Positions 43,272 through 51,518 of a DNA stretch of 64,000 bases are shown piece after piece. Origin of the DNA: Nocardioides sp. JQ2195 (lineage in GTDB: Bacteria > Actinomycetota > Actinomycetes > Propionibacteriales > Nocardioidaceae); contig NZ_CP050902.1 in the NCBI RefSeq assembly GCF_012272695.1, forward strand, positions 186,001 to 250,000, written 5' to 3'. Numbering within the stretch: the first letter of the stretch is position 1; each line of letters starts with the position of its first letter. The position numbers were made by a program, and so were the translations under genes. Under the pieces are notes generated by a model. The model did no database searches and was not told the origin of the DNA. It saw nothing but the letters and a program-made list of their open reading frames with translations.

Positions 43272-43337
43272 CGAACGGGCAACTCTTGCGTCGCGAACGG
43301 GCAATTGTTGTCGGCCGAGCGGGCAGTTCTTGTCGCG
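43272..43337 (+). repeat. Tandem array of three 22-bp units (copy 3)
   Basis: Three abutting 22-bp units start at 43272, 43294 and 43316 and begin CGAACGGGCAACTC, CGAACGGGCAATTG and CGAGCGGGCAGTTC. They match the units at 9767-9832 and 9933-9998. The array sits between the Rrf2 stop and a hairpin that ends a convergent gene. Confidence 0.8.
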
Positions 43338-43346
43338 CCCGCGCCA

Positions 43347-43369
43347 TCCTGAGGTGCTTCGACTCAGGA
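43347..43369. repeat. TCCTGAG hairpin element at the end of a hypothetical gene
   Basis: TCCTGAG-N9-CTCAGGA. Its right arm includes the TGA stop of the hypothetical gene on the minus strand, and the last residues of that protein are encoded next to it. It may serve as terminator for one or both convergent genes. Confidence 0.55.
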
Positions 43370-43966
43370 CGCCTCGCGCAGCACCATCCGACTGCCGGCT
43401 CGCGTGGGGCGGCGCCGCGTGAACTTCGTGACGTGGCCGCCCGGGTCTGCCTTCCGGATGCACAGTGCCAGACCGGCCAGCTCCTCGGCCAGGTCGACGA
43501 ATGCCGCATCGTGGCTCAGGGGTGCAATGTGCACACGACCCGCCCTCAGGTGCGCCGACCAGCGAGCCCTGAGGGCTTCGGGGTCCTCGCCCTCGGTCGG
43601 CGTGATCACCACGTGCACGTCGAGTCCCGCAAGTCCGTCGATGACCAGCGCGGCCTGTTCGTCGTTCGCGGTAGCAAAGCCCGGCTGGCTCAGCACGAGG
43701 TCGGACCTGCACCTGAGAAGTGACCGACAGGTTCCCGCCCAAGCGCCGTCGACCTCACGACGCCTGAGGCCGACCGACTTGTGGGTGCGGAGCATCTCGT
43801 GGGCCGCCCGGTCGAGGTCGGGCTGCTCGACGTCGGCCACCAGGAGCTCGACACCGTCGAGCAGTGACTGCTCGGCGGCGAGCCCCGTGTGGACGCCGAA
43901 GGGTGGTCCGGTGGGCTCGGGCGACTTGGGTCCGATGTGCAGCAGGATCTTCTTCTTGCGTCCCAT
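43364..43966 (-). CDS. Hypothetical protein, sulfotransferase-like N-terminus
   Basis: 200 aa. ATG at 43966. The start KKKILLHIGPKSPEPTG resembles the first strand and loop of actinobacterial sulfotransferase-like proteins (LLHIG.PKTGT), but the Lys and Thr of the nucleotide loop are not convincing. The rest (VLSQPGFATANDEQAALVID, LDVHVVITPT) would fit a degenerate member. The C-terminus runs into a palindromic element that supplies the stop, so it may have been altered by insertion. Function unknown. Confidence 0.65.
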   Translation of the reverse strand: MGRKKKILLHIGPKSPEPTGPPFGVHTGLAAEQSLLDGVELLVADVEQPDLDRAAHEMLRTHKSVGLRRREVDGAWAGTCRSLLRCRSDLVLSQPGFATANDEQAALVIDGLAGLDVHVVITPTEGEDPEALRARWSAHLRAGRVHIAPLSHDAAFVDLAEELAGLALCIRKADPGGHVTKFTRRRPTRAGSRMVLREAS

Positions 43967-44053
43967 GCGTTGAGCGTGGCGTCCCGATCCGACGGGCCGG
44001 TTAACTGTCGGCGAACGTCGCCCGGATCCTGGCAGGACAGATTGCCAAGGAAC

Positions 44054-44067
44054 TAGAACGAGTTTCA
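44054..44067. promoter_or_regulatory. KstR-type box before the NTF2-like gene
   Basis: TAGAACGAGTTTCA fits the KstR consensus TNNAACNNGTTNNA at every fixed position and lies 22 bp before the ATG at 44090. KstR is the TetR repressor of cholesterol catabolism in mycobacteria and rhodococci. One match of a 14-bp degenerate motif can arise by chance, but the position and the downstream steroid-isomerase-like fold agree. Confidence 0.6.
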
Positions 44068-44089
44068 GTTTCGCCGTAGGGTGACCACC

Positions 44090-44551
44090 ATGATCGAGTC
44101 TGAGTTCATCACCTGGGAAGCACCCGATGGCGACAACCCTGCGCGCCGGGCATCGCAGCGTTCCTACGACGCCGTCTCCCGCAAGGCGAAGGATGAGTGG
44201 CTCGCGCTCTTCGCCGACGATGCCGTCGTCGCCGATCCCGTCGGCCCCTCGTTCTTCGACGAGAGTGGCGAGGGGCACCAGGGCAAGGAAGCGATCGCGG
44301 CCTTCTGGGACATGGCGATCGGTCCGGTCGAGCGCTTCCAGTTCACCATCCGCGACTCGTTCGCCAACGGGAACGCCTGCGCCAACATCGGCACGTTCTC
44401 CACCCGGATGGCCGACGGCACCCTGGCCGACACCGACCTGATCGCCGTCTATCGCCTCGACGACGACGGGCTCATCGTGTCGATGAACGCACACTGGGAG
44501 ATCGATCGCACGATGGCCACGATGCGCAAGGACGACACGACCGGCGCGTAG
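44090..44551 (+). CDS. NTF2-like/SnoaL-type protein
   Basis: 153 aa from the ATG at 44090 (AGGG 9 nt upstream; a GTG three codons earlier is possible). The cone-shaped NTF2/ketosteroid-isomerase fold is suggested by WLALFADDAVVADPVGPSFF, GKEAIAAFWD and the last strands VYRLDDDGLIVSMNAHWEI. The KstR-type box upstream points to steroid metabolism, where such proteins act as isomerases, hydratase-like DUF35 partners or dehydratases. Ends exactly where the convergent DUF2461 gene ends, with no spacer. Confidence 0.8.
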   Translation: MIESEFITWEAPDGDNPARRASQRSYDAVSRKAKDEWLALFADDAVVADPVGPSFFDESGEGHQGKEAIAAFWDMAIGPVERFQFTIRDSFANGNACANIGTFSTRMADGTLADTDLIAVYRLDDDGLIVSMNAHWEIDRTMATMRKDDTTGA

Positions 44552-45202
44552 TCACTCCAAGGTGTCGGTGCGTGCGGCGATCCACTCCACGATCGGGCGG
44601 AGCTCACGCCAGTCCTCGCGCACCACGTCGGCGAGCTCCGGTGTGTGGATCACCGGTTCGAAGCCGTGGTGGCGTCCGAGCACCAGCGATCGATGCCGCA
44701 GCAGGTCGATCCGTGGATGGTCGACCTCGTAGCCCCGCGGCTTCGTCCTCAACCTGTCGCCGCCCACGTCCCAGCCGCGTCTCACCAACTCGGCAAGGAG
44801 GTCCTCCAGCTCGGCGCCGGTGCGCTGGTCGTCGATCGCTGCGCGCACAGCGGCCAGTCGGTGGGCGCTGGCCTCGTAGAAGCCACCGCCGGTTCGCACG
44901 CCCCGTGCCGAGACCTCGACGTACCACCCGGTGGCGGGGGCGCGGCCGACGAAGGCTCCCTGGTGCGTCTTGTACGGCGTCTTGTCCTTCGCGAAACGGA
45001 CGTCGCGATAGGGACGGAACACCTTCGCCGTGCCGAACTCGGACTCCAAGGCAGCCGTCAGGGCGACCATCGGCGCCTTCACCGACTCGGCATGGACGTG
45101 CCGGTGTGCCTCCCAGAACGACTTGGTGTTGTCGACCTCGAGGTCGTCGTAGAAGTCGAGCGCTGCCTCGGGGAAGCCGGTGAAGGATGCTGGCGCGGTC
45201 AC
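44552..45202 (-). CDS. DUF2461 (TIGR02453) family protein
   Basis: 216 aa starting with GTG at 45202, overlapping the lipoprotein stop (GTGA). ALDFYDDLEVDNTKSFWEAH, RFAKDKTPYKTHQGAFVG and GWYVEVSARGVRTGGGFYE are the conserved blocks of DUF2461, a family of unknown function sometimes found with stress genes. Third gene of an operon with a C39-like secreted protein and a lipoprotein. Confidence 0.88.
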   Translation of the reverse strand: MTAPASFTGFPEAALDFYDDLEVDNTKSFWEAHRHVHAESVKAPMVALTAALESEFGTAKVFRPYRDVRFAKDKTPYKTHQGAFVGRAPATGWYVEVSARGVRTGGGFYEASAHRLAAVRAAIDDQRTGAELEDLLAELVRRGWDVGGDRLRTKPRGYEVDHPRIDLLRHRSLVLGRHHGFEPVIHTPELADVVREDWRELRPIVEWIAARTDTLE

Positions 45203-46323
45203 CCCGGCACGGTAGCCGACACCACCTCGTCGCCGCCCTCGCCGTAGGCACTGACGGTCAGCACGTTGCCGGTGCAGGACGGCTGGCCCAGGAACGCCTC
45301 GCCGTTGCCGGGCGATTCGTAGACGATCTCGAGGGTGGCGTCGGGCGTCCAGCGGAGCAGTCGCGCCTTGCCGCCCTTGTCGGCGTCGCGGCTGAAGTAG
45401 GCCGAGTCGCCGCACCAGGTCAGGGAGTTCGTGGCACCTTCGCCCAGGTCGTACGTCGTGCCGCCACTGCTGGCGTGGAAGTCACCGACCTCGACCTGGT
45501 TCTGCTTCCGGACCACCGACCACACATGACCGTCGGCCGTGGCGACCGCTTCCCAGCCCTTGCACTCGTCCACGCCCTCGATGGGGGTGACCTCCGCGCC
45601 GTCCACGTCGACCAAGGTGCGGCAGGAGACCGGGCGCTTGTCGTCGAAAGCCATCATCGACAGGCCATGGGGGGAGAGCGTCAGGTTCGAGAAGCCGTGT
45701 CGCTCGGGCGCGCAGTAGCCCTTCTCGCCGGTGCTCGACGCCAAGTCGTAGGTGGCCAGGCAGTAGTCGCTGCCCGGACGGTAGCTCGCGTAGGCGACGG
45801 TGTCGTCGTACGCCGCCCAGGGCCCACCCGGGCCCGGGGGCGGACTCGTGAGGCGCGACTGCTCGCCGGAGGCCAGGTCGACCAGGGTGACCTGCTGGGG
45901 CTTCTGCTCGGCCGCGTCCTGGGCCACCACGACGGCGGTGGTCGAGGTGAGGAAGGAGTCCACGATCCGGCGATCCTGGCCGGCCGGGATCTCGGTGGAC
46001 TCGGTGCCCCCGAGCGTGGCCGTGGTGCCGTTGGTGTCGATGGTCAGCGACCAGTCGGCGCCGGTGTGCACGACGCCCTGGGCGGCGCCCCGACCGATCG
46101 CGGACCAGTCCAGAAGGTTCGTCGTCGGCTCGACCATGCCACTGTCCGGGCTGCTCGGCGACGACGATCCCGAGGGTGCCGGAGTCCCGCTCGAGCCGCT
46201 GGCGGGGCTGGGGTCGGCAGCGGGCTCGGTGTCGTCCGAGCCGCAACCGGCCAGGGTCGCGGCCAGCACGACGGCGACGGCCAGGTGGCCGGCGCGGTGG
46301 CCGGCCCGGTTGCCTGCGCGCAT
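45199..46323 (-). CDS. Hypothetical secreted lipoprotein, beta-propeller-like
   Basis: 374 aa from the ATG at 46323, which shares a base with the upstream stop. The signal peptide ends in LAGC (lipidated Cys27), then a Ser/Pro/Asp-rich linker. The remainder has regularly spaced strands (GGPWAAYDDTVAYASYRPGS, LTLSPHGLSMMAFDD, TADGHVWSVVRKQNQVEVG) that look like a WD/TolB-type propeller. I do not recognise a named family. It is coupled at both ends to the C39-like and DUF2461 genes. Confidence 0.75.
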   Translation of the reverse strand: MRAGNRAGHRAGHLAVAVVLAATLAGCGSDDTEPAADPSPASGSSGTPAPSGSSSPSSPDSGMVEPTTNLLDWSAIGRGAAQGVVHTGADWSLTIDTNGTTATLGGTESTEIPAGQDRRIVDSFLTSTTAVVVAQDAAEQKPQQVTLVDLASGEQSRLTSPPPGPGGPWAAYDDTVAYASYRPGSDYCLATYDLASSTGEKGYCAPERHGFSNLTLSPHGLSMMAFDDKRPVSCRTLVDVDGAEVTPIEGVDECKGWEAVATADGHVWSVVRKQNQVEVGDFHASSGGTTYDLGEGATNSLTWCGDSAYFSRDADKGGKARLLRWTPDATLEIVYESPGNGEAFLGQPSCTGNVLTVSAYGEGGDEVVSATVPG

Positions 46324-47555
46324 CAGACGCCGATGTTGTGCATCGAGTGGGCCTGGTTGGCGCGGTAGCTCTTGTAGGCGCCGCGCGTCTGGGTGCGCGA
46401 GATGAACGGCTCCGACGGGTCGAAGCGCTGCTGGTTCCACGGCTCGAAGTACTTCAGCTTGTTGGCCTTCGACCCGTTCTTGTCGTAGCCCCGCCCGACC
46501 TGGAAGTGGCCGCTCGCGTCGTCATCGAGGTAGGGATAGAACTGCCTGAGCAGGATCGGGTGCAGGATCACCGGTGCGTGGTAGTCGGTGATGTGGCGCA
46601 TCTGCAGCTTCCACCACTGGCGGTAGGACCAGCTGCCGATGTCGAGCACGATGTACTTTCCGGCGAAGCGTTCCTTGTCCCAGCCGGTGTAGGCGTTGGT
46701 GACGCGGACCATCTCGCTGATCGCCGTGCCGCTCGTCGTGGTGCCGAGGCGGGCCGCCCAGTACCTCTGGGACTTGCGGGTGCCGCTGGCATTCCAGGCG
46801 ATCGTCTGCATCGCGGAGACGCCACACCAGTAGGTGCGGTTCTGTTCCTTGATCCTGTTGCGGTTGAGGATCACGTCCTGCTGCGGGTAGTCCTTGGTGG
46901 ACTTGGTGGTCGCCGTCGTCGTGTCGCTGGTGGTGGATCGGGCGGCGACCGGGGTGCTGTCCACGGTGATCTCCGGGTGGCGCTCGAGGAAGCCGTCGGG
47001 AAGGGGCTCCCCCTGCACCTGGTGGCGCAGCAGCCAGACCTTGCCCACGGACTCGGCGGCCTCGGTGAGCTCGGCGCGTTCGGCGGCGGCGCGCTTGCGG
47101 GGGCTCAGCGCGGCCCGCTGGCGCATGGCGTCCGCCACGGTCAGGTCACCGGTCGTCTCGGTCGAGCGGGACCGGGCGGCGAGGGCGGTCAGGTCGCCGG
47201 CCGCCTCGCGGCGTACGGACGCCTGCGACGCGGTGGTCCACCCGGTGTTCAGGCAGTAGCGCTGGCCCTCGAAGTCGGCGCAACGGACCTGGCTGTCGGC
47301 CAACGACGTGGGGCCGGCGCGCATGGCCGACCGAGCGGAGGCGGTCTGGCCCGCCTTCACCACGCGGTCGATCTCGGTCTGCATGGCTGGGGTGACCACG
47401 CTGGGGCCCGCCGTGGCGTTCGCCGGGAGCGCGGGGGTGCGGAGCGCATCTGGCGACGCGGCGGTGCCGGCTGTCGCCGATCCGCCGACCACCACGAGGG
47501 GTGCGAACAAGGTCAGGGCGAATGTGCCGATCGCGGCGCTTCGACGGCGGTGCAT
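46323..47555 (-). CDS. Secreted C39-like peptidase domain protein
   Basis: 410 aa. A signal peptide (Arg-rich start, hydrophobic core, AxA-type end near residue 33), a helical propeptide-like region (about 55-200) and a C-terminal papain-like C39_2 domain (about 225-400) with Cys244 in TYWCGVSAM and His350 in SGHFQVGRGYD, matching a Cys-His active site. Homologues occur as secreted peptidases and peptidase-like proteins in actinobacteria. A promoter with -35 TTGACG and -10 GAATAG lies 41 bp upstream. Confidence 0.78.
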   Translation of the reverse strand: MHRRRSAAIGTFALTLFAPLVVVGGSATAGTAASPDALRTPALPANATAGPSVVTPAMQTEIDRVVKAGQTASARSAMRAGPTSLADSQVRCADFEGQRYCLNTGWTTASQASVRREAAGDLTALAARSRSTETTGDLTVADAMRQRAALSPRKRAAAERAELTEAAESVGKVWLLRHQVQGEPLPDGFLERHPEITVDSTPVAARSTTSDTTTATTKSTKDYPQQDVILNRNRIKEQNRTYWCGVSAMQTIAWNASGTRKSQRYWAARLGTTTSGTAISEMVRVTNAYTGWDKERFAGKYIVLDIGSWSYRQWWKLQMRHITDYHAPVILHPILLRQFYPYLDDDASGHFQVGRGYDKNGSKANKLKYFEPWNQQRFDPSEPFISRTQTRGAYKSYRANQAHSMHNIGV

Positions 47556-47595
47556 GGGGAAGACCTCGATGAAATCGGGAGTGGGCCGCGCCCCA

Positions 47596-47624
47596 CTATT
47601 CACAGAGATCACGTGAATCGTCAA
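47596..47624 (-). promoter_or_regulatory. Promoter of the C39-like operon
   Basis: On the minus strand TTGACG (47624-47619) and GAATAG (47601-47596) are separated by 17 bp, a reasonable sigma-70-type promoter. The inverted repeat ATTCAC-N9-GTGAAT (47598-47618) overlaps the -10 and spacer and might be an operator. Bases 47625-47789 hold no other feature I can support. Confidence 0.45.
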
Positions 47625-47789
47625 TAGTCCCACAAGTCACATCAGACACAGACCGCGACACGCCGCCTGAACCACAAAGATGTCATTCATCGAGGGTGGT
47701 CACCGAGCCGGAAATCGTCCGGCCGGACGACACGAGAACTCGCGGCTCGGGGGACAAGAGCCCGCGGTTCGCGCAGGGAGGGGAGGAAG

Positions 47790-47865
47790 TGGAGCGGACG
47801 ACGAGACTCGAACTCGCGACATCGACCTTGGGAAGGTCGCGCTCTACCAACTGAGCTACGTCCGC
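47790..47865 (-). tRNA. tRNA-Gly (CCC anticodon)
   Basis: 76 nt including an encoded CCA end. Acceptor stem GCGGACG/CGTCCGC, D-arm GCTCAGTTGGTAGAGC, anticodon stem CGACC/GGTCG around loop TTCCCAA (anticodon CCC), and T-loop TTCGAGT. It reads GGG codons. The GDSL hydrolase and dcd genes follow, an arrangement also seen in other actinobacteria. Confidence 0.95.
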
Positions 47866-47905
47866 ACGCCCGGCGGCCACTGGAGCTTGGCCGGACGAGG
47901 AGATG

Positions 47906-48670
47906 CTACTCGACCGGGGCGAGGAGTGGGCGGCGAGGGCTGAGCGAGTCGCCGGACGAGCGTCCGGTCAGGCGGCGGTGCACCCAGGGCAAGGCCTCCT
48001 CGCGGGTCCAGCGCAGGTTCTGGCCGACGGCGACGCGCCGCGCCACGGGAGGCGCAGCAGGCCGTGCCGGGGGCATGTCGAGCGGGTGCTCCACGTCGAG
48101 GGCGTCGAGCACGGCGATCGCCATTCGCTGGTGGCCGGCGGAGTTCATGTGCAGTCGGTCGTCTGCCCACAGGTCCCACCCGTGGTACTCCGGCATCCGC
48201 CAGAAGTCGATCAGCGTCGCCCCCCGTTCGTCGGCGACCTCGCGGACGAGCTCGTTGTAGATCGCGAACCGGCCGCGCAGCGGCGCGTACATGCGCGACG
48301 CGGAGGGGTCGTGCGCCGTCCACAGGACCAGGTGGGCGCCGGTGGCGGCGAGCCTGCCCAGCGCTTCGTCGTACCGTGCGACGAGCGCGTCGAGGTCGAC
48401 CTTCGGTCGCAGCATGTCGTTGCCGCCGGCATAGATGGTGACCAGGTCCGGGCGCATGGCCACGGCGGGCTCGACCTGCTCGGCGAGCACGCCGTCGAGC
48501 TTGCGCCCGCGGATGGCGAGGTTGGCATAGAGGAACTCCGGGTCGCGGGTGGCCATCGCCTCGGCGAACCGGTCGGCCCACCCCCGCACGCCGTTGGGTC
48601 GGGCGAGGTCGACGTCGCCGACGCCCTCGGTGAAGCTGTCGCCCAGGGCGACGTAACGCTGGAAGGTCAT
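47906..48670 (-). CDS. SGNH/GDSL hydrolase
   Basis: 254 aa. Block I YVALGDSFTEGVGD with nucleophile Ser12, block II-III Gly/Asn (IRGRKLDG; YAGGNDMLR) and block V DRLHMNSAGHQRMA with the Asp-His pair complete the SGNH set. No signal peptide, so a cytoplasmic esterase or deacylase. The C-terminal 50 residues are a Pro/Arg-rich extension. Divergent from dcd with 90 bp between the genes. Confidence 0.92.
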   Translation of the reverse strand: MTFQRYVALGDSFTEGVGDVDLARPNGVRGWADRFAEAMATRDPEFLYANLAIRGRKLDGVLAEQVEPAVAMRPDLVTIYAGGNDMLRPKVDLDALVARYDEALGRLAATGAHLVLWTAHDPSASRMYAPLRGRFAIYNELVREVADERGATLIDFWRMPEYHGWDLWADDRLHMNSAGHQRMAIAVLDALDVEHPLDMPPARPAAPPVARRVAVGQNLRWTREEALPWVHRRLTGRSSGDSLSPRRPLLAPVE

Positions 48671-48760
48671 GAGGGCATTGTGCTCGCCGGGTCCCCGGGG
48701 GTCGGCCGGCGGGTCCGAGCGGCTCTCCCGCCGCGGCGTGACTGACGGTAGGTTGTCGGC

Positions 48761-49339
48761 GTGCTTCTCTCAGACCGCGACATCCTGGCCGAGATCGACG
48801 CGAAGCGAATCGCCGTCGAGCCCTACGACCCGGCCATGGTGCAGCCCTCCAGCATCGACTTCCGCCTCGACCGGTTCTTCCGGGTGTTCGAGAACCATCG
48901 CTACCCGCACATCGATCCTGCGGCCGACCAGTCCGACCTGACCCGCGAGATCGAGGCGGAGGGCGAGGACCCCTTCATCCTGCACCCGGGTGAGTTCGTG
49001 CTCGGGTCGACCTACGAGGTCGTGACCCTCCCGGACGACATCGCCGCGCGCGTGGAGGGGAAGTCGTCGCTCGGACGCCTGGGGCTGCTCACCCACGCAA
49101 CGGCGGGCTTCGTCGACCCCGGCTTCAGTGGCCACGTCACCCTCGAGCTGGCGAACGTCGCGACCCTGCCGATCAAGCTCTACCCGGGGATGAAGATCGG
49201 GCAGCTCTGCTTCTTCCGGCTCACCTCGCCGGCGCTGCACCCCTACGGCTCGGAGAAGTACGGCTCGCGCTACCAAGGACAGCGCGGCCCGACTCCCTCA
49301 CGTTCCTTCCAGAACTTCCACCGAACGCCGATCGGCTGA
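48761..49339 (+). CDS. dcd: dCTP deaminase (probably bifunctional dCTP deaminase-dUTPase)
   Basis: 192 aa. Trimeric dUTPase-fold enzyme converting dCTP to dUTP or directly to dUMP in pyrimidine nucleotide synthesis. Core motifs: [32 protein letters not shown] (active-site Ser/Arg and Glu) and a Gly-rich C-terminal lid. GTG start at 48761 with TAGGTT (48749-48754) 6 nt before it, so the mRNA may be leaderless. The mycobacterial orthologue carries out both reactions; that this one does too is inferred from similarity. Confidence 0.95.
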   Translation: MLLSDRDILAEIDAKRIAVEPYDPAMVQPSSIDFRLDRFFRVFENHRYPHIDPAADQSDLTREIEAEGEDPFILHPGEFVLGSTYEVVTLPDDIAARVEGKSSLGRLGLLTHATAGFVDPGFSGHVTLELANVATLPIKLYPGMKIGQLCFFRLTSPALHPYGSEKYGSRYQGQRGPTPSRSFQNFHRTPIG

Positions 49340-49408
49340 GGCGCACGCCCGTGTGACGGGAGTCACCCCCGACCAAGGGCACCAGCCCCTTGCCAGATTC
49401 GCGGGGTG

Positions 49409-49427
49409 CAAGGTTAGGCTGACCTAA
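49409..49427. promoter_or_regulatory. DtxR/IdeR iron box upstream of siderophore operon 2
   Basis: CAAGGTTAGGCTGACCTAA matches the 19-bp consensus at 16 positions and is the better of the two boxes in the window. It lies 31 bp before the binding-protein start. It predicts iron repression of the whole 49459-54374 operon. Confidence 0.85.
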
Positions 49428-49458
49428 ATAAGTCTGCCCTAACTTGAGAGGACGCCGC

Positions 49459-50502
49459 ATGTCGCGCCCCCGTACCCTCTTCGTCGCCCTGATGGCGGCG
49501 GCGGCCCTGTCCCTGACCGCGTGCTCCACCGGATCCGCCGACGGTGACGAGGCCCCTGACTCGAAGGCGGTCACGGAGCCTGACGCCAACGCGTTCCCGG
49601 TCACCGTGGAGCACGCCTACGGCGAGAGCACCATCGAGTCCGAGCCCCAGCGCGTGGTCACCCTCGGCTGGACCGACCAGGACACCGCGCTCTCCCTCGG
49701 TGTCGTGCCGATCGGCGCCACCGACATCAGCTGGGGCGGCAACGAGCACGGGTCGACGCCGTGGTTCGACGCCGAGCTCGAGGAGCTCGACGGTGAGCAG
49801 CCCGAGCGACTCAGCGACGCCGACGGGGTGCCGATCACCGAGGTCGCCAAGCTCAACCCCGACCTGATCCTGGCCACCAACTCCGGCATCACGCAGAAGG
49901 ACTACGACAAGCTCTCCAAGATCAACGGAGGCACTCCGGTCGTCGCGTTCCCCGGTGACCCGTGGCTGACGTCGTGGCAGGACTCGCTCGACCTGGTCGG
50001 CAAGGCCCTGGGGCGTACGGCGATCGCGGCCGACGTGAAGGAGCAGACCGAGGCCGCTCTCGCACAGGCCGGCGAGGAACACCCCCAGATCGGGGGCAAG
50101 TCCTTCATCTTCGCCTCCCTCTCCACCGCCGACATGTCGAAGATCGACTACTACACCGTCGCCGACAACCGCCCGCTGATCCTGGCGGAGACCGGGATGG
50201 TCAATGCCCCGATCATCGAGGAGCTGAGTGCCCCCGGGAGGTTCTACGGAACGCTCTCGGCGGACCGCGCCAAGGAGCTGGAGTCCGACGTGTTCATCAC
50301 CTACGCCGAGACCGAGGACGACCTCGCCACGTTCGAGCAGGACCCGCTGCTGGGCCAGATCCCCGGCATCGCGAGCGGTCACGTGCTGGCCTCCGCGAAC
50401 CAGACCGACGCGCTCGGCCTCTCCTCGCCGACCCCGCTCTCGATCCCCTACGCCATGGAGCACTTCATGCCGCAGGTGGCGAAGGCCGTCGAAGGCCAGT
50501 GA
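49459..50502 (+). CDS. Iron-siderophore ABC transporter substrate-binding lipoprotein (2)
   Basis: 347 aa, FepB/FhuD class. Signal peptide ending in LTAC with Cys22, then VTVEHAYGESTIESEPQRVV, TLGWTDQDTALSLGVVPIG and ELVNPDLILATNSG-type segments (LNPDLILATNSGITQKDYD). ATG at 49459 behind GAGAGGA; the in-frame TTG at 49444 lacks such a site. First gene of an intact iron-box-controlled operon. Confidence 0.92.
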   Translation: MSRPRTLFVALMAAAALSLTACSTGSADGDEAPDSKAVTEPDANAFPVTVEHAYGESTIESEPQRVVTLGWTDQDTALSLGVVPIGATDISWGGNEHGSTPWFDAELEELDGEQPERLSDADGVPITEVAKLNPDLILATNSGITQKDYDKLSKINGGTPVVAFPGDPWLTSWQDSLDLVGKALGRTAIAADVKEQTEAALAQAGEEHPQIGGKSFIFASLSTADMSKIDYYTVADNRPLILAETGMVNAPIIEELSAPGRFYGTLSADRAKELESDVFITYAETEDDLATFEQDPLLGQIPGIASGHVLASANQTDALGLSSPTPLSIPYAMEHFMPQVAKAVEGQ

Positions 50503-51518
50503 CCCTCACGGCAACAGCGCCTGACCGAGTCGCCACACTCGGCCGGATGCGCCTGGCGACCGGCGCCGCGATCCTGATCGCGGCGCTGGTCGTCGTTGCC
50601 GCCTGCTCCATGCTGATCGGCAGTGTCACGATCTCGCCGGCTGCGGTGCTCGACGCGGCCCATCCCGACCACGGCATCGCCGAGTCGCGGTGGCCGCGCA
50701 CCTTCCTCGGCCTGGCCGTCGGCGCGGCCCTGGGCCTCGCGGGGGCCTGCATGCAGGGCCTCACCCGCAACCCGCTGGCCGATCCGGGCATCCTCGGTGT
50801 CAACGCCGGTGCCGCCTTCGCGATGGTGCTGGCGATCGCGTGGTTCGGCGTCAGCGATCTCAACGGACGCCTCTGGTTCGCGCTCGCCGGTGCGGCGGTG
50901 GCCGCCGTGGCCGTGCACGCGATCGCCTCGCTCGGTCGCGACGGCGCCACCCCGATGAAGCTCACCATCGCCGGAGCGGCCCTCACCGCGGCGCTGACCA
51001 GCTGGGTCTCGGCCGTGCTGCTGACCGACCGCCAGACCTTCGACGTCTTCCGCTTCTGGCAGGTCGGCACGATCGGCGGTCGCGACTTCGACGTCCTCCT
51101 GACCGGCCTGCCCTTCCTGCTCGTCGGCGCCACCCTGGCCATCTTCGGCGCCCGCCTGCTCAACCTGCTCGCGCTCGGCGACGACCTCGCTCGCGGCCTG
51201 GGTCGCCGGGTCGCCCTCGACCGAGTCCTCGTCGGCCTGGCGATCGTCCTGCTGGCCGGCACCGCGACCGCTCTCGCCGGCCCGATCGCCTTCGTCGGGC
51301 TGGTGATCCCGCACCTCGTGCGGTCCATCGTCGGGTCCGACCATCGCCGGATCATCCCGTTCAGTGCCGGGTACGGCGCCGTCCTCACCGTGGCTGCCGA
51401 CGTCGTCGGCCGCATCGTGCTCCCGCCGACCGAGGTGCAGGTCGGCATCATGACCGCGGTGCTCGGCGTGCCGGTGTTCCTCTGGATGATCAGCCGGCGC
51501 GGCCTGGGGGGCATCTGA
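50499..51518 (+). CDS. FecCD-type siderophore permease, first subunit
   Basis: 339 aa, about 9-10 membrane helices, with TRNPLADPGILGVNAG and the C-terminal GPIAFVGLVIPHLVRSIVG typical of FecC/FepD. GTG start at 50499 overlapping the stop of the binding protein (GTGA). Pairs with the next gene to form the channel for the ferric siderophore. Confidence 0.92.
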   Translation: MTLTATAPDRVATLGRMRLATGAAILIAALVVVAACSMLIGSVTISPAAVLDAAHPDHGIAESRWPRTFLGLAVGAALGLAGACMQGLTRNPLADPGILGVNAGAAFAMVLAIAWFGVSDLNGRLWFALAGAAVAAVAVHAIASLGRDGATPMKLTIAGAALTAALTSWVSAVLLTDRQTFDVFRFWQVGTIGGRDFDVLLTGLPFLLVGATLAIFGARLLNLLALGDDLARGLGRRVALDRVLVGLAIVLLAGTATALAGPIAFVGLVIPHLVRSIVGSDHRRIIPFSAGYGAVLTVAADVVGRIVLPPTEVQVGIMTAVLGVPVFLWMISRRGLGGI

